7,251 bases of DNA from an uncultured Lachnospiraceae bacterium (lineage in GTDB: Bacteria; Bacillota; Clostridia; Lachnospirales; Lachnospiraceae): positions 1 through 7,251 of the forward strand of contig CAJTOW010000163.1 in assembly GCA_910577655.1 (NCBI GenBank), written 5' to 3'. The translations under genes were made by a program, and so were the position numbers. The notes beneath the pieces are model-generated. The model did no database searches and was not told the DNA's origin. It saw nothing but the letters and a program-made list of their open reading frames with translations. Shown one piece after another: positions 1 through 5,887 of this stretch (the stretch's first letter is position 1; each line of letters opens with the position of its first letter).

Positions 1-23
1 GCAATCGGATCGCTCATAGTCAT
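1..23 (-). CDS. rpsH: 30S ribosomal protein S8, N-terminal fragment (cut by window edge)
   Basis: Only the first seven codons and part of the eighth lie in the window, reading MTMSDPIA, the usual start of S8 in Clostridia. S8 is a primary 16S rRNA-binding protein of the 30S platform, and in E. coli it represses translation of the spc operon. A strong AAGGAGG site lies about 12 nt upstream (34-40). The first ATG at 21-23 fits that site better than the in-frame ATG at 15-17. S8 follows S14 in the standard spc order, which supports the call despite the tiny fragment. The rest of the gene is outside the window. Confidence 0.85.
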
Positions 24-148
24 GGTAGATATTTTCCTCCTTATTAGTTTTGCTGGTTATATGGAAGTTCTTCTCCCTTTGGTCGAAGAACGGCTTTCTC
101 ACTAAATTCAGCCTGCGCCTATGGCTTGGCTTCGCTAAGTGTAAAATG
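24..148 (-). other. S14-S8 intergenic spacer with a small hairpin
   Basis: This 125-nt non-coding gap is long for this operon, where most gaps are under 50 nt. In the mRNA sense it contains a perfect 7-bp inverted repeat, GTTCTTC at 85-91 and GAAGAAC at 67-73, with an 11-nt loop. It has no U-tract, so it is not an intrinsic terminator. A weaker GCC/GGC-rich fold is possible around 113-139. I see no convincing promoter. The S8 ribosome binding site lies at the left end. A role in S8 translation or mRNA processing is inference only. Confidence 0.4.
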
Positions 149-334
149 TCACCAGCTTGCCTTCTTTACCCCCGGGATCTGGCCTTTGTAAGCCAATTCC
201 CTGAAGCAGATACGGCAGATACCATATTTCCTTAAATATGCATGCGGGCGTCCGCAGATTCTGCAACGGTTGTATTCTCTGGTGGAGAACTTTGCCGGGC
301 GCTGCTGCTTAATCTTCATTGAAGTCTTTGCCAT
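149..334 (-). CDS. rpsN: 30S ribosomal protein S14, zinc-binding type (type Z)
   Basis: S14 is a small 30S head protein that binds 16S rRNA next to S3, S10 and S19. This is the short zinc form at 61 residues, the usual length for the family, with two CxxC pairs at Cys24/Cys27 and Cys40/Cys43 that bind one zinc. The basic N-terminus (MAKTSMKIKQQ) and the C-terminal GQIPGVKKASW are typical. ATG at 332-334 is preceded by AGGAGG with an 8-nt spacer. The gene starts 15 nt after the L5 stop. Genomes with this form often carry a second, zinc-independent S14 that is induced by zinc shortage; none is visible here. Confidence 0.97.
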   Translation of the reverse strand: MAKTSMKIKQQRPAKFSTREYNRCRICGRPHAYLRKYGICRICFRELAYKGQIPGVKKASW

Positions 335-349
335 GGATCGTTCCTCCTA

Positions 350-889
350 TTATTTTGCAAACGGCATATTGAATAATGTCAAAAGTTCACGGGCTTCCTC
401 ATCTGTCCTGGCAGTGGTAACAAAGACCACATCCATACCTCTCACCTTGTCAACTTTGTCATATTCAATCTCCGGGAAGATCAGCTGTTCCCTGATGCCC
501 AGGGCATAGTTGCCGCGGCCATCAAACGCGTTGGGGTTCACGCCCCGGAAGTCACGTACACGGGGCAGAGCCAGGTTGATCAGACGGTCTGCGAACTCGT
601 ACATCTTCTCCCCGCGAAGGGTAACCTTACATCCGATGGGCATGCCTTCACGGATCTTGAAGTTCGCGATGGACTTCTTGGCCCTGGTAGTCACTGCCTT
701 CTGGCCGGTGATGATCTCTAAGTCTCTTACAGCAGAGTCCAGGATCTTTGCATTCTCTTTTGCTTCGCCAACGCCAATGTTGATGACGATCTTATCTAAT
801 TTCGGAACTTCCATGACGTTCTTATAACCAAATTTCTTGGTCAGTGCGCCGATCATTTCGTTCTGATACATCTCTTTTAATCTAGACAC
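350..889 (-). CDS. rplE: 50S ribosomal protein L5
   Basis: L5 binds 5S rRNA and the 23S central protuberance and contacts the P-site tRNA. The 179-residue product matches the family length. It shows the conserved TRAKKSIANFKIREG segment (68-82), PRVRDFRG (109-116) and FDGRGNY (122-128). I chose the GTG at 887-889 (MSRLKEMY). A TTG two codons upstream (893-895) keeps the frame open but would sit only 3 nt from the AGGAGG at 899-904, whereas the GTG is 9 nt away and gives the standard N-terminus. The gene lies 23 nt after the L24 stop and 15 nt before S14. Confidence 0.96.
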   Translation of the reverse strand: MSRLKEMYQNEMIGALTKKFGYKNVMEVPKLDKIVINIGVGEAKENAKILDSAVRDLEIITGQKAVTTRAKKSIANFKIREGMPIGCKVTLRGEKMYEFADRLINLALPRVRDFRGVNPNAFDGRGNYALGIREQLIFPEIEYDKVDKVRGMDVVFVTTARTDEEARELLTLFNMPFAK

Positions 890-898
890 TTTCAAACT

Positions 899-904
899 CC
901 TCCT
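899..904 (-). promoter_or_regulatory. L5 ribosome binding site that decides the start
   Basis: AGGAGG in the mRNA sense. The spacing is 9 nt to the GTG at 887-889 but only 3 nt to the upstream TTG at 893-895, so it favours the 179-residue form of L5. Confidence 0.8.
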
Positions 905-912
905 CTCTGCAA

Positions 913-1212
913 TTAGTCAATCACTTTACCGGTTGTCTTGGCAACACGGACTTTCTTGCCGTCTTTGATCTGGAATCCTACTCTGGTAGGCTTTCCGTCA
1001 ACCACCAGCATCACATTGGAAATATCCATGGATGCCTCCTGACGAATGATGCCGCCCTGGGGATTGGCTGCGTTGGGTTTGGAATGCTTGGTAACCATGT
1101 TGCATCCCTCAACCAGCACCCTGCCGTCCTTTACATGGAGCACCTTGCCGGTCTTGTCTTTATCTCTGCCTGCGATTACTTTCACCAGGTCATCTTTTTT
1201 GATTTTATGCAC
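913..1212 (-). CDS. rplX: 50S ribosomal protein L24
   Basis: L24 is an assembly-initiating 50S protein that binds domain I of 23S rRNA near the exit tunnel. The 99-residue product begins MHKIKKDDLVKVIAGRD and has the KOW motif over about residues 6-33 (VKVIAGRDKDKTGKVL), followed by the family segment NPQGGIIRQEA. The start is the GTG at 1210-1212, 7 nt after GGAGGG (1220-1225), which directly follows the L14 stop codon. The frame stays open another 14 codons upstream, but that stretch lies mostly inside L14 and does not resemble L24. L14 and L24 are 13 nt apart, so their translation is probably coupled. Confidence 0.96.
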   Translation of the reverse strand: MHKIKKDDLVKVIAGRDKDKTGKVLHVKDGRVLVEGCNMVTKHSKPNAANPQGGIIRQEASMDISNVMLVVDGKPTRVGFQIKDGKKVRVAKTTGKVID

Positions 1213-1219
1213 GGTCAGT

Positions 1220-1225
1220 CCCTCC
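1220..1225 (-). promoter_or_regulatory. L24 ribosome binding site abutting the L14 stop
   Basis: GGAGGG in the mRNA sense immediately follows the L14 TAA (1226-1228) and is 7 nt from the L24 GTG. It fixes the start of L24 and suggests that a ribosome finishing L14 can restart on L24. Confidence 0.75.
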
Positions 1226-1594
1226 TTACAGTACTTCTGGAGCCAGGGAAACAATCTTCATGAACTGCTTCTCACGTAACTCTCTGGCAACCGGCCCAAA
1301 GATACGGGTTCCTCTTGGGGTCTTGTCGTCTTTAATGATCACTGCTGCATTCTCATCGAACTTAATATAAGAACCGTCCTTCCGGCGTGCACCCTTAACG
1401 GTACGCACGACCACGGCCTTCACTACATCGCCTTTCTTCACAACGCCACCTGGTGTTGCATCTTTAACGGAAGCGACGATTATATCTCCGATATTTGCAT
1501 ATCTTCTTGTAGAGCCGCCCATTACGCGGATGCAAAGCAGTTCCTTTGCTCCGGTATTATCAGCAACCCTCAGTCTGGTCTCCTGCTGAATCAT
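1226..1594 (-). CDS. rplN: 50S ribosomal protein L14
   Basis: L14 sits at the 50S subunit interface, binding 23S rRNA and contributing to intersubunit bridges; it is also the docking site of the silencing factor RsfS. The 122 residues equal the usual length. Typical features are MIQQETRLRVADNTGAK at the N-terminus, GDIIVASVKDATPGG (36-50), VVRTVKGARRKDGS (62-75) and the C-terminal GTRIFGPVARELRE (95-108). ATG at 1592-1594 follows AAGGAG with an 8-nt spacer. It is the first gene of the classical spc block, and the 23-nt gap from S17 shows no promoter, so it appears continuous with the S10 block. Confidence 0.98.
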   Translation of the reverse strand: MIQQETRLRVADNTGAKELLCIRVMGGSTRRYANIGDIIVASVKDATPGGVVKKGDVVKAVVVRTVKGARRKDGSYIKFDENAAVIIKDDKTPRGTRIFGPVARELREKQFMKIVSLAPEVL

Positions 1595-1617
1595 GCCTGA
1601 TACTCCTTCCTGTATAA

Positions 1618-1872
1618 TTATTTGGCTTTTTCGATAATCTCAACCAGTCTCCATCTCTTGTCCTTGGACAGGGGTCTGGTCTCCATGACCTTCACGGTAT
1701 CGCCTTTGCCGCACTCATTCTTCTCATCGTGGGCTTTCAGCTTCACCGTCTTCTTCACGATCTTGCCATATAAAGGATGTTTCACATGGTCTTCGATTGC
1801 AACCACGATTGTCTTATCCATCTTGTCGCTAACGACTTTACCGACACGGGTTTTTCTTAAATTTCTCTCCAC
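1618..1872 (-). CDS. rpsQ: 30S ribosomal protein S17
   Basis: S17 is an early-assembling 30S protein of the OB-fold type that binds the 5' domain of 16S rRNA. The 84-residue product matches the family. It carries RKTRVGKVVSDKMDKTIVV (6-24) and the signature GDTVKVMETRPLSK (57-70). The start is GTG (1870-1872), with AAAGGAG 9 nt upstream. The gene lies 22 nt after L29 and 23 nt before L14, all in one transcript. Confidence 0.97.
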   Translation of the reverse strand: MERNLRKTRVGKVVSDKMDKTIVVAIEDHVKHPLYGKIVKKTVKLKAHDEKNECGKGDTVKVMETRPLSKDKRWRLVEIIEKAK

Positions 1873-1894
1873 GGTTTTATTCTCCTTTCAAACC

Positions 1895-2101
1895 TTATGC
1901 CAGTTTGGATTTCTCTGTAATAACAGTCTGAATTCTGGCGATATTCTTGCGAACTTCCTTAATTCTGCTGGTATTGTCTAACTGGTTGGTTGCATTCTGG
2001 AATCTCAGGTTGAAAAGCTCTTTCTTTGCAGCTACCAACTCCTCATTCAGCTCCGCGGCTGTCTTAGCCTTCAATCCTTCTACGAATTTATTAGTCTTCA
2101 C
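1895..2101 (-). CDS. rpmC: 50S ribosomal protein L29
   Basis: L29 is a small helical-hairpin protein beside the polypeptide exit tunnel, next to L23, where nascent-chain factors dock. The 68 residues are predicted to form two long helices and include the conserved FNLRFQNATNQL (30-41) and SRIKEVRKNIARIQTV (45-60). The start is GTG (2099-2101), only 2 nt after the L16 stop. Its ribosome binding site is the weakest of the operon: GGCGGTGA (2108-2115), a one-mismatch match to the 16S tail complement, 6 nt from the start. Translation probably depends on ribosomes arriving from L16. Confidence 0.95.
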   Translation of the reverse strand: MKTNKFVEGLKAKTAAELNEELVAAKKELFNLRFQNATNQLDNTSRIKEVRKNIARIQTVITEKSKLA

Positions 2102-2103
2102 TG

Positions 2104-2529
2104 TTATTCACCGCCTTCTAAGTCTGCTTTAGCAACGATCTTACATTTACAGGGTAACTTGTGCATAGCAAGACGCAATGCCTCGCGGGCGATCTCCTCG
2201 GAGACACCTGCGATCTCGAACATCACTCTGCCCGGCTTGACAACGGCCACCCAGTACTCCAGGGCGCCCTTACCGGAACCCATACGGGTCTCAGCCGGCT
2301 TGGCTGTCACAGGCTTATCCGGGAAAATCTTGATCCAGACTTTACCGCCACGCTTGATATAACGGGTCATGGCCACACGGGCGGCCTCGATCTGGTTGGA
2401 CTTGATCCAGCAGGGCTCGGTAGCCACCAGACCGTACTCACCGTAACTGATTGTATTTCCTCTTAAAGCTTTGCCCGCCATGCTCCCACGGAACTGTTTG
2501 CGGCGCTTTACTCTTTTAGGCATTAACAT
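2104..2529 (-). CDS. rplP: 50S ribosomal protein L16
   Basis: L16 binds 23S rRNA near the A-site tRNA and 5S rRNA and is a late assembly protein. The 141-residue product shows MLMPKRVKRRKQFRGS at the start, the conserved EPCWIKSNQIEAARVAMTR segment (38-56) and ETRMGSGKG (80-88). Arg82 there corresponds to the arginine that is hydroxylated in E. coli. The chosen ATG (2527-2529) overlaps the S3 stop as TAATG and follows a GGAAGGGAG site inside S3. An ATG two codons later is possible, but the MLMPKR start parallels MLLPKR in Bacillus. Confidence 0.97.
   Translation of the reverse strand: MLMPKRVKRRKQFRGSMAGKALRGNTISYGEYGLVATEPCWIKSNQIEAARVAMTRYIKRGGKVWIKIFPDKPVTAKPAETRMGSGKGALEYWVAVVKPGRVMFEIAGVSEEIAREALRLAMHKLPCKCKIVAKADLEGGE
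2108..2115 (-). promoter_or_regulatory. Unusual L29 ribosome binding site inside the end of L16
   Basis: GGCGGTGA in the mRNA sense resembles GGAGGTGA with one mismatch and lies 6 nt before the GTG of L29. It overlaps the last L16 codons and supports translational coupling rather than independent initiation. Confidence 0.55.
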
Positions 2530-3185
2530 TATTTATCGCTCCCTTCCTTATTTCCCTTAGTAGGAAGTACTTCGCCCTTGTAGATCCAGACCTTAACGCC
2601 CAGCTTGCCGTAGGTGGTATCTGCTTCAGCGAAACCATAGTCAATATCTGCTCTTAATGTCTGTAACGGAATCGTGCCCTCGCTGTAGAACTCGGTACGG
2701 GCGATATCAGCGCCGCCCAGACGTCCGCCTACTGCGGTCTTGATTCCCTTAACACCAGCCTTCATGGAACGGCCCATGGTGGACTTCATGGCGCGGCGGA
2801 AGGAAACACGGTTCTCCAGCTGCTGCGCGATGTTCTCTGCAACCAGCTGTGCATCACGGTCCGGTCTCTTGATCTCCTTGATGTCGATGAACAGCTTGTT
2901 CTCGGTCAGCTTCTGGACTTCTGTTTTCAGCTTCTCGATCTCAGCGCCGCCCTTGCCGATGACAACGCCCGGCTTGGCGGTATAGATGATCACCTTCACA
3001 CGGTCAGAGGCCCGCTCGATCTCAATCTTGGAAACCCCTGCACTGTACAGTTTCTTCTTCAGGAATGTACGGATCTTATAGTCCTCTACCAGGCAGTCAG
3101 CAAAATTGCCTTCTGCATACCATTTGGAATCCCAGTCTTTGATAACACCCACTCTTAAGCCGTGTGGATTAACTTTCTGTCCCAT
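2529..3185 (-). CDS. rpsC: 30S ribosomal protein S3
   Basis: S3 forms part of the mRNA entry tunnel on the 30S head, where with S4 and S5 it helps unwind mRNA. The 218 residues match the family. The N-terminal MGQKVNPHGLRVG is diagnostic. A KH RNA-binding domain spans about residues 40-108 with the GxxG loop GKGG at 77-80. The C-terminal domain has the conserved GRLGGADIARTEFYSEG (154-170). ATG at 3183-3185 is preceded by AGGAGG that overlaps the TAG stop of L22, only 9 nt away. The stop overlaps the L16 start by one base. Confidence 0.98.
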   Translation of the reverse strand: MGQKVNPHGLRVGVIKDWDSKWYAEGNFADCLVEDYKIRTFLKKKLYSAGVSKIEIERASDRVKVIIYTAKPGVVIGKGGAEIEKLKTEVQKLTENKLFIDIKEIKRPDRDAQLVAENIAQQLENRVSFRRAMKSTMGRSMKAGVKGIKTAVGGRLGGADIARTEFYSEGTIPLQTLRADIDYGFAEADTTYGKLGVKVWIYKGEVLPTKGNKEGSDK

Positions 3186-3194
3186 ATTTGCCTC

Positions 3195-3581
3195 CTATCT
3201 CTCATTCAGAACAACAGTGATGTGGCTCATCCGCTTCTCGATCCGGTAAGCTCTGCCCTGTGCTCTCGGTTTTACTCTCTTCATGGTCGGTCCCTTGTTG
3301 GCGTAGCACTCTTCCACATACAGCCTGGAGGGATCCATACCATTGTTGTTCTCAGCGTTGGCAACTGCTGATTCCAGTAATTTCTTTATCAAAGTGGAAG
3401 CATATCTGGGATTGTAGGTTACAATACCAAGTGCGGTCTGCACATCCTTGCCTCTTATGGCATCTAATACAAAACATGCCTTCTGGACAGACACGCGGGC
3501 ATAAGATAACTTTGCTGACGGTCTGGTATCTTTTTTGGCATTTCTTTCTCTCTTAATCTGACTTCTATGTCCTTTAGCCAT
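3195..3581 (-). CDS. rplV: 50S ribosomal protein L22
   Basis: L22 contacts all domains of 23S rRNA, and its long beta-hairpin lines the exit tunnel; changes in that loop give macrolide resistance in several bacteria. The product has 128 residues. The core begins near residue 22 (AKLSYARVS) and contains AIRGKDVQTALGI (41-53), SAVANAENN (71-79) and the tunnel hairpin GPTMKRVKPRAQGRAYRI (97-114). A lysine/arginine-rich N-terminal extension of about 20 residues (MAKGHRSQIKRERNAKKD) is absent from Bacillus L22. The start is nevertheless well supported by AAAGGAGG 10 nt upstream. No known resistance change can be judged by eye. Confidence 0.96.
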   Translation of the reverse strand: MAKGHRSQIKRERNAKKDTRPSAKLSYARVSVQKACFVLDAIRGKDVQTALGIVTYNPRYASTLIKKLLESAVANAENNNGMDPSRLYVEECYANKGPTMKRVKPRAQGRAYRIEKRMSHITVVLNER

Positions 3582-3611
3582 TGCTAATAAACCTCCTTTC
3601 GAATCCGGCGA

Positions 3612-3890
3612 TTACCGTTTGGATTTCTTCTCGTCTTTTCCATGTCCTCTGTAGGTTCTGGTAGCTACGAACTCACCCAGCTTGTGGCCTACCATGTCCT
3701 CGGTGATATACACCGGAACATGCTTTCTGCCGTCATGAACTGCGATTGTATGTCCAACCATCTGCGGGAAGATCGTGGAACGGCGGGACCAGGTCTTGAT
3801 AACCTGTTTCTGTCCGGAAGCGTTCAGTGCATCAACCTTTTTCAGTAAATGCGCATCTGCAAATGGTCCTTTTTTTAATGAACGTGCCAT
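3612..3890 (-). CDS. rpsS: 30S ribosomal protein S19
   Basis: S19 lies on the 30S head, pairs with S13 and contacts A-site tRNA and the intersubunit bridge. The 92 residues are the usual length. The product begins MARSLKKGPFADAHLLKKV and contains KTWSRRSTIFPQMVGHTIAV (32-51), HDGRKHVPVYITEDMVGHKL (52-71) and GEFVATRTYRGHG (72-84), all diagnostic. ATG at 3888-3890 follows AAGGAGGAG with an 8-nt spacer. It lies 19 nt after L2 and 30 nt before L22. Confidence 0.98.
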   Translation of the reverse strand: MARSLKKGPFADAHLLKKVDALNASGQKQVIKTWSRRSTIFPQMVGHTIAVHDGRKHVPVYITEDMVGHKLGEFVATRTYRGHGKDEKKSKR

Positions 3891-3909
3891 AGGTTTTACT
3901 CCTCCTTAA

Positions 3910-4755
3910 TTATTTAATGGTCTTTCCATCTCTTCTTCTGACAATCAGCTTATTGGACTGTTTGTTCTTCTTGCGGGTCTTAAGTCCAAGAGCAGGCTTG
4001 CCCCAGGGAGTACTCGGACCCGGACGGCCGATACCGGTCTTACCTTCACCACCACCGTGGGGATGGTCGTTGGGGTTCATGACGGAACCGCGGACCGTAG
4101 GACGGATACCCATGTGACGTTTTCTACCAGCCTTACCGATGTTGATCAGGTTGTGATCGCCGTTGCCTACAACACCGATGGTTGCGCGGCAGGTGATGGG
4201 AACCATTCTCATCTCTCCGGAAGGAAGTCTAAGGGTTGCATATTTGCCTTCTTTTGCCATTAACTGGGCTGCGTTGCCGGCGGAACGTACCAGCTGGCCG
4301 CCTTTGCCCGGATACAGCTCGATGTTGTGGATCTGGGCACCTACCGGGATATTCTGCAGGGGCAGACAGTTGCCAAGTCTTGCCTCAGCAGTCTCACCGC
4401 TCATGACCTTCATGCCGTCTGTCAAACCTGCCGGAGCCAGGATATAGGACTTGGTTCCGTCTGCGTAGCAGATCAGGGCGATGTTGGCGGTACGGTTGGG
4501 ATCGTACTCAATGCCGATGACCTTTGCCGGAATTCCATCTTTGCTGTTTCTCTTAAAGTCGATGATTCTGTATTTTCTTCTGGAGCCGCCGCCGCGGTGT
4601 CTCACAGTAATCTTGCCCTGGTTGTTACGTCCTGCATTCTTCTTCAGGGAAGTAACCAGGGACTTCTCCGGTGTGGATTTCGTGATCTCGCTGAAATCGG
4701 AACCGGTCATGTGTCTTCTGGAAGGTGTATATGGGTTGTAAGTTTTAATTCCCAT
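3910..4755 (-). CDS. rplB: 50S ribosomal protein L2
   Basis: L2 is a primary 23S-binding protein needed for subunit joining and for an active peptidyl-transferase centre. The 281-residue product has the N-terminal extension (MGIKTYNPYTPSRRHM), the OB-fold RNA-binding part with RHRGGGSRRKYRIIDFKR (52-69), the SH3-like domain with ELYPGKGGQLVRSAG (146-160), and the C-terminal MNPNDHPHGGGEG (226-238) whose histidines are near-invariant. ATG at 4753-4755 follows GAGGAG with an 8-nt spacer. L2 is separated from L23 by 184 nt, the largest gap in the operon, and that gap is predicted to be highly structured. Confidence 0.98.
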   Translation of the reverse strand: MGIKTYNPYTPSRRHMTGSDFSEITKSTPEKSLVTSLKKNAGRNNQGKITVRHRGGGSRRKYRIIDFKRNSKDGIPAKVIGIEYDPNRTANIALICYADGTKSYILAPAGLTDGMKVMSGETAEARLGNCLPLQNIPVGAQIHNIELYPGKGGQLVRSAGNAAQLMAKEGKYATLRLPSGEMRMVPITCRATIGVVGNGDHNLINIGKAGRKRHMGIRPTVRGSVMNPNDHPHGGGEGKTGIGRPGPSTPWGKPALGLKTRKKNKQSNKLIVRRRDGKTIK

Positions 4756-4939
4756 GATGTGAACTCCTCTCTATCTTCGCGCGGCACCGGGCATTCCTGC
4801 AACGCCCCCGCGCGTATCATTTATCACGGCGCAGTATACTTGTCTGTCACATGTTCACGGTATAACAGTCCGGAGCACTCCAGAACCGTCACCTCAGCAC
4901 TGCCTGCCGTATAGTTTCCCAGCCTGATGGCAGGGCAGC
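4756..4939 (-). promoter_or_regulatory. Structured non-coding spacer between L23 and L2 (candidate cis-RNA or palindromic element)
   Basis: No gene is seen on either strand. In the mRNA sense three nested elements can be drawn. First is a long-range stem pairing 4899-4913 with 4822-4835: 13 bp, with a CT bulge at 4904-4905 and a one-base bulge at 4825. Inside it is a hairpin at 4857-4889, where a 6-bp stem with a 4-nt GUGC loop stacks on a 5-bp stem, with a 7-nt bulge. Third is a very strong GC-rich hairpin at 4778-4814: 7 bp plus 7 bp with a 4-nt bulge and a 5-nt loop. The L2 ribosome binding site starts about 12 nt after that last hairpin. No U-tract follows, so it is not an intrinsic terminator. 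It may be an mRNA regulatory structure or an inserted interspersed repeat; I cannot tell which. Confidence 0.55.
4778..4814 (-). other. GC-rich bulged hairpin just upstream of the L2 ribosome binding site
   Basis: The outer arms at 4808-4814 and 4778-4784 (CGCGCGG/CCGCGCG) are perfectly complementary over 7 bp. The inner arms at 4801-4807 and 4789-4795 pair over 7 bp with one G-U. The loop is GCAGG and a 4-nt GGTG bulge lies on the 3' side. Its base composition is clearly more GC-rich than the surrounding genes. Confidence 0.7.
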
Positions 4940-5239
4940 TTACAGACCTGCAAAGATCTCGATCTCTTTGCTGTCCTCGGTCAGCTGTACGATTGCCTTC
5001 TTGGTGGCAGCCGTTCTGCCTACAACCATGCCTCTTCTTTTCTTCTTGCCGTCCAGGTTCATGGTGTTAACTTTCTTCACCTTGGTTCCCGGGAACATCT
5101 TCTCCACCGCTTCCTTGATCATGGTCTTGTTGGCATCGGTGTGAACCAGGAACGTGTATTTCTTGTCAGCCATTGCATTCATGCTCTTCTCGGTAACCAC
5201 CGGTTTGAGAATGACGTCATAATACTGAATGTTTGCCAT
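4940..5239 (-). CDS. rplW: 50S ribosomal protein L23
   Basis: L23 sits at the tunnel exit and is the docking site for trigger factor and the signal recognition particle. The 99 residues match the family. Recognisable parts are MANIQYYDVILKPVVTEKSM (1-20), the YTFLVHTDANKTMIKEAVEK helix region (28-47) and the basic loop NLDGKKKRRGMVVGRT (61-76), which contacts rRNA. ATG at 5237-5239 overlaps the L4 stop as TAATG. The GAGGAGG site lies inside L4, 10 nt upstream, so the two genes are probably translationally coupled. L23 is followed by the long structured gap. Confidence 0.97.
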   Translation of the reverse strand: MANIQYYDVILKPVVTEKSMNAMADKKYTFLVHTDANKTMIKEAVEKMFPGTKVKKVNTMNLDGKKKRRGMVVGRTAATKKAIVQLTEDSKEIEIFAGL

Positions 5240-5859
5240 TATGCATACACCTCCTCAATGTTTGCTACAGCAGTCTTGGTAGCTACTACGGTGTTGTATT
5301 TCAGAATGTCATATACATTGATGGTATTGACATAAGCGGTCTTGACTGTGGGGATGTTCCGTGCGGACTTGACTACATTGCTGCTGTCTGCATCCACTAC
5401 CACCAGCGCCTTGGATACCTTTAAGTTATCCATGACAGCCTGGAACTTCTTGGTCTTGATCTCGTCCAGTTTCAGCTCATCGACTACGATGAACTTGTTC
5501 TCCAGCACTCTGCTGGTCAGTGCGGACTTAAGGGCCGCTCTCTTTTCTTTCTTGTTAAGCTTGATGGTATAGTCTCTCGGAACCGGAGCGAATACGACAC
5601 CGCCGCCCTTCCACTGGGGAGATCTGGTTGAACCCTGTCTTGCGTGACCGGTTCCCTTCTGTCTCCACGGCTTTCTTCCACCACCGGATACCTCAGCACG
5701 GGTCTTGGCCTTCTGGGTACCCTGACGCTTGTTGGCAAGCTGTGCGACTACAGCCATGTGTACCAGGTGCTCGTTGACCTTCACACCAAACACGGCATCG
5801 CTTAAATCCATCTTGCCTACTTCATTACCTTCCATATTATAAACAGATACGTTCGCCAT
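5239..5859 (-). CDS. rplD: 50S ribosomal protein L4
   Basis: L4 has a globular domain on the 50S surface and a long loop reaching the exit-tunnel constriction. In E. coli, L4 also represses its own S10 operon by binding the leader. The 206 residues match the family. The tunnel loop is seen at about 45-90 with the conserved GGGRKPWRQKGTGHARQGS (59-77) and WKGGG (83-87), the region where macrolide-resistance changes occur in other species. ATG at 5857-5859 follows AAAGGAGG with a 9-nt spacer. It lies 28 nt after L3 and overlaps L23 by one base. Confidence 0.97.
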   Translation of the reverse strand: MANVSVYNMEGNEVGKMDLSDAVFGVKVNEHLVHMAVVAQLANKRQGTQKAKTRAEVSGGGRKPWRQKGTGHARQGSTRSPQWKGGGVVFAPVPRDYTIKLNKKEKRAALKSALTSRVLENKFIVVDELKLDEIKTKKFQAVMDNLKVSKALVVVDADSSNVVKSARNIPTVKTAYVNTINVYDILKYNTVVATKTAVANIEEVYA

Positions 5860-5887
5860 CTGTGTGTTCCTCCTTTCTCGTCAAAGC

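Noticed and set aside
58..90. Possible internal promoter in the S14-S8 spacer (TTCGAC and ATATAA)
   Set aside because: Poor -35 match and 19-20 nt spacing; not convincing against background.
890..895. TTG start for L5 two codons upstream
   Set aside because: It is only 3 nt from AGGAGG, too close; the GTG at 887-889 gives proper spacing and the 179-residue family length.
1213..1254. 14-codon N-terminal extension of L24 overlapping L14
   Set aside because: The GTG at 1210-1212 has GGAGGG 7 nt upstream and yields the usual L24 start; the extension is mostly L14 sequence in another frame.
4778..4814. Intrinsic terminator splitting the operon before L2
   Set aside because: No U-run follows the hairpin on either strand and no promoter follows it, while L2 and the downstream genes must be transcribed.
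4857..4895. Possible internal promoter in the L23-L2 spacer (GTGACG and TTATAC)
   Set aside because: The spacing is about 21 nt and the -35 match is poor; the bases are better explained by the hairpin there.
4327..4914. 195-residue plus-strand reading frame antisense to L2 and across the L23-L2 spacer
   Set aside because: No ribosome binding site, and its composition is that of the complement of L2; it shows no recognisable protein features.
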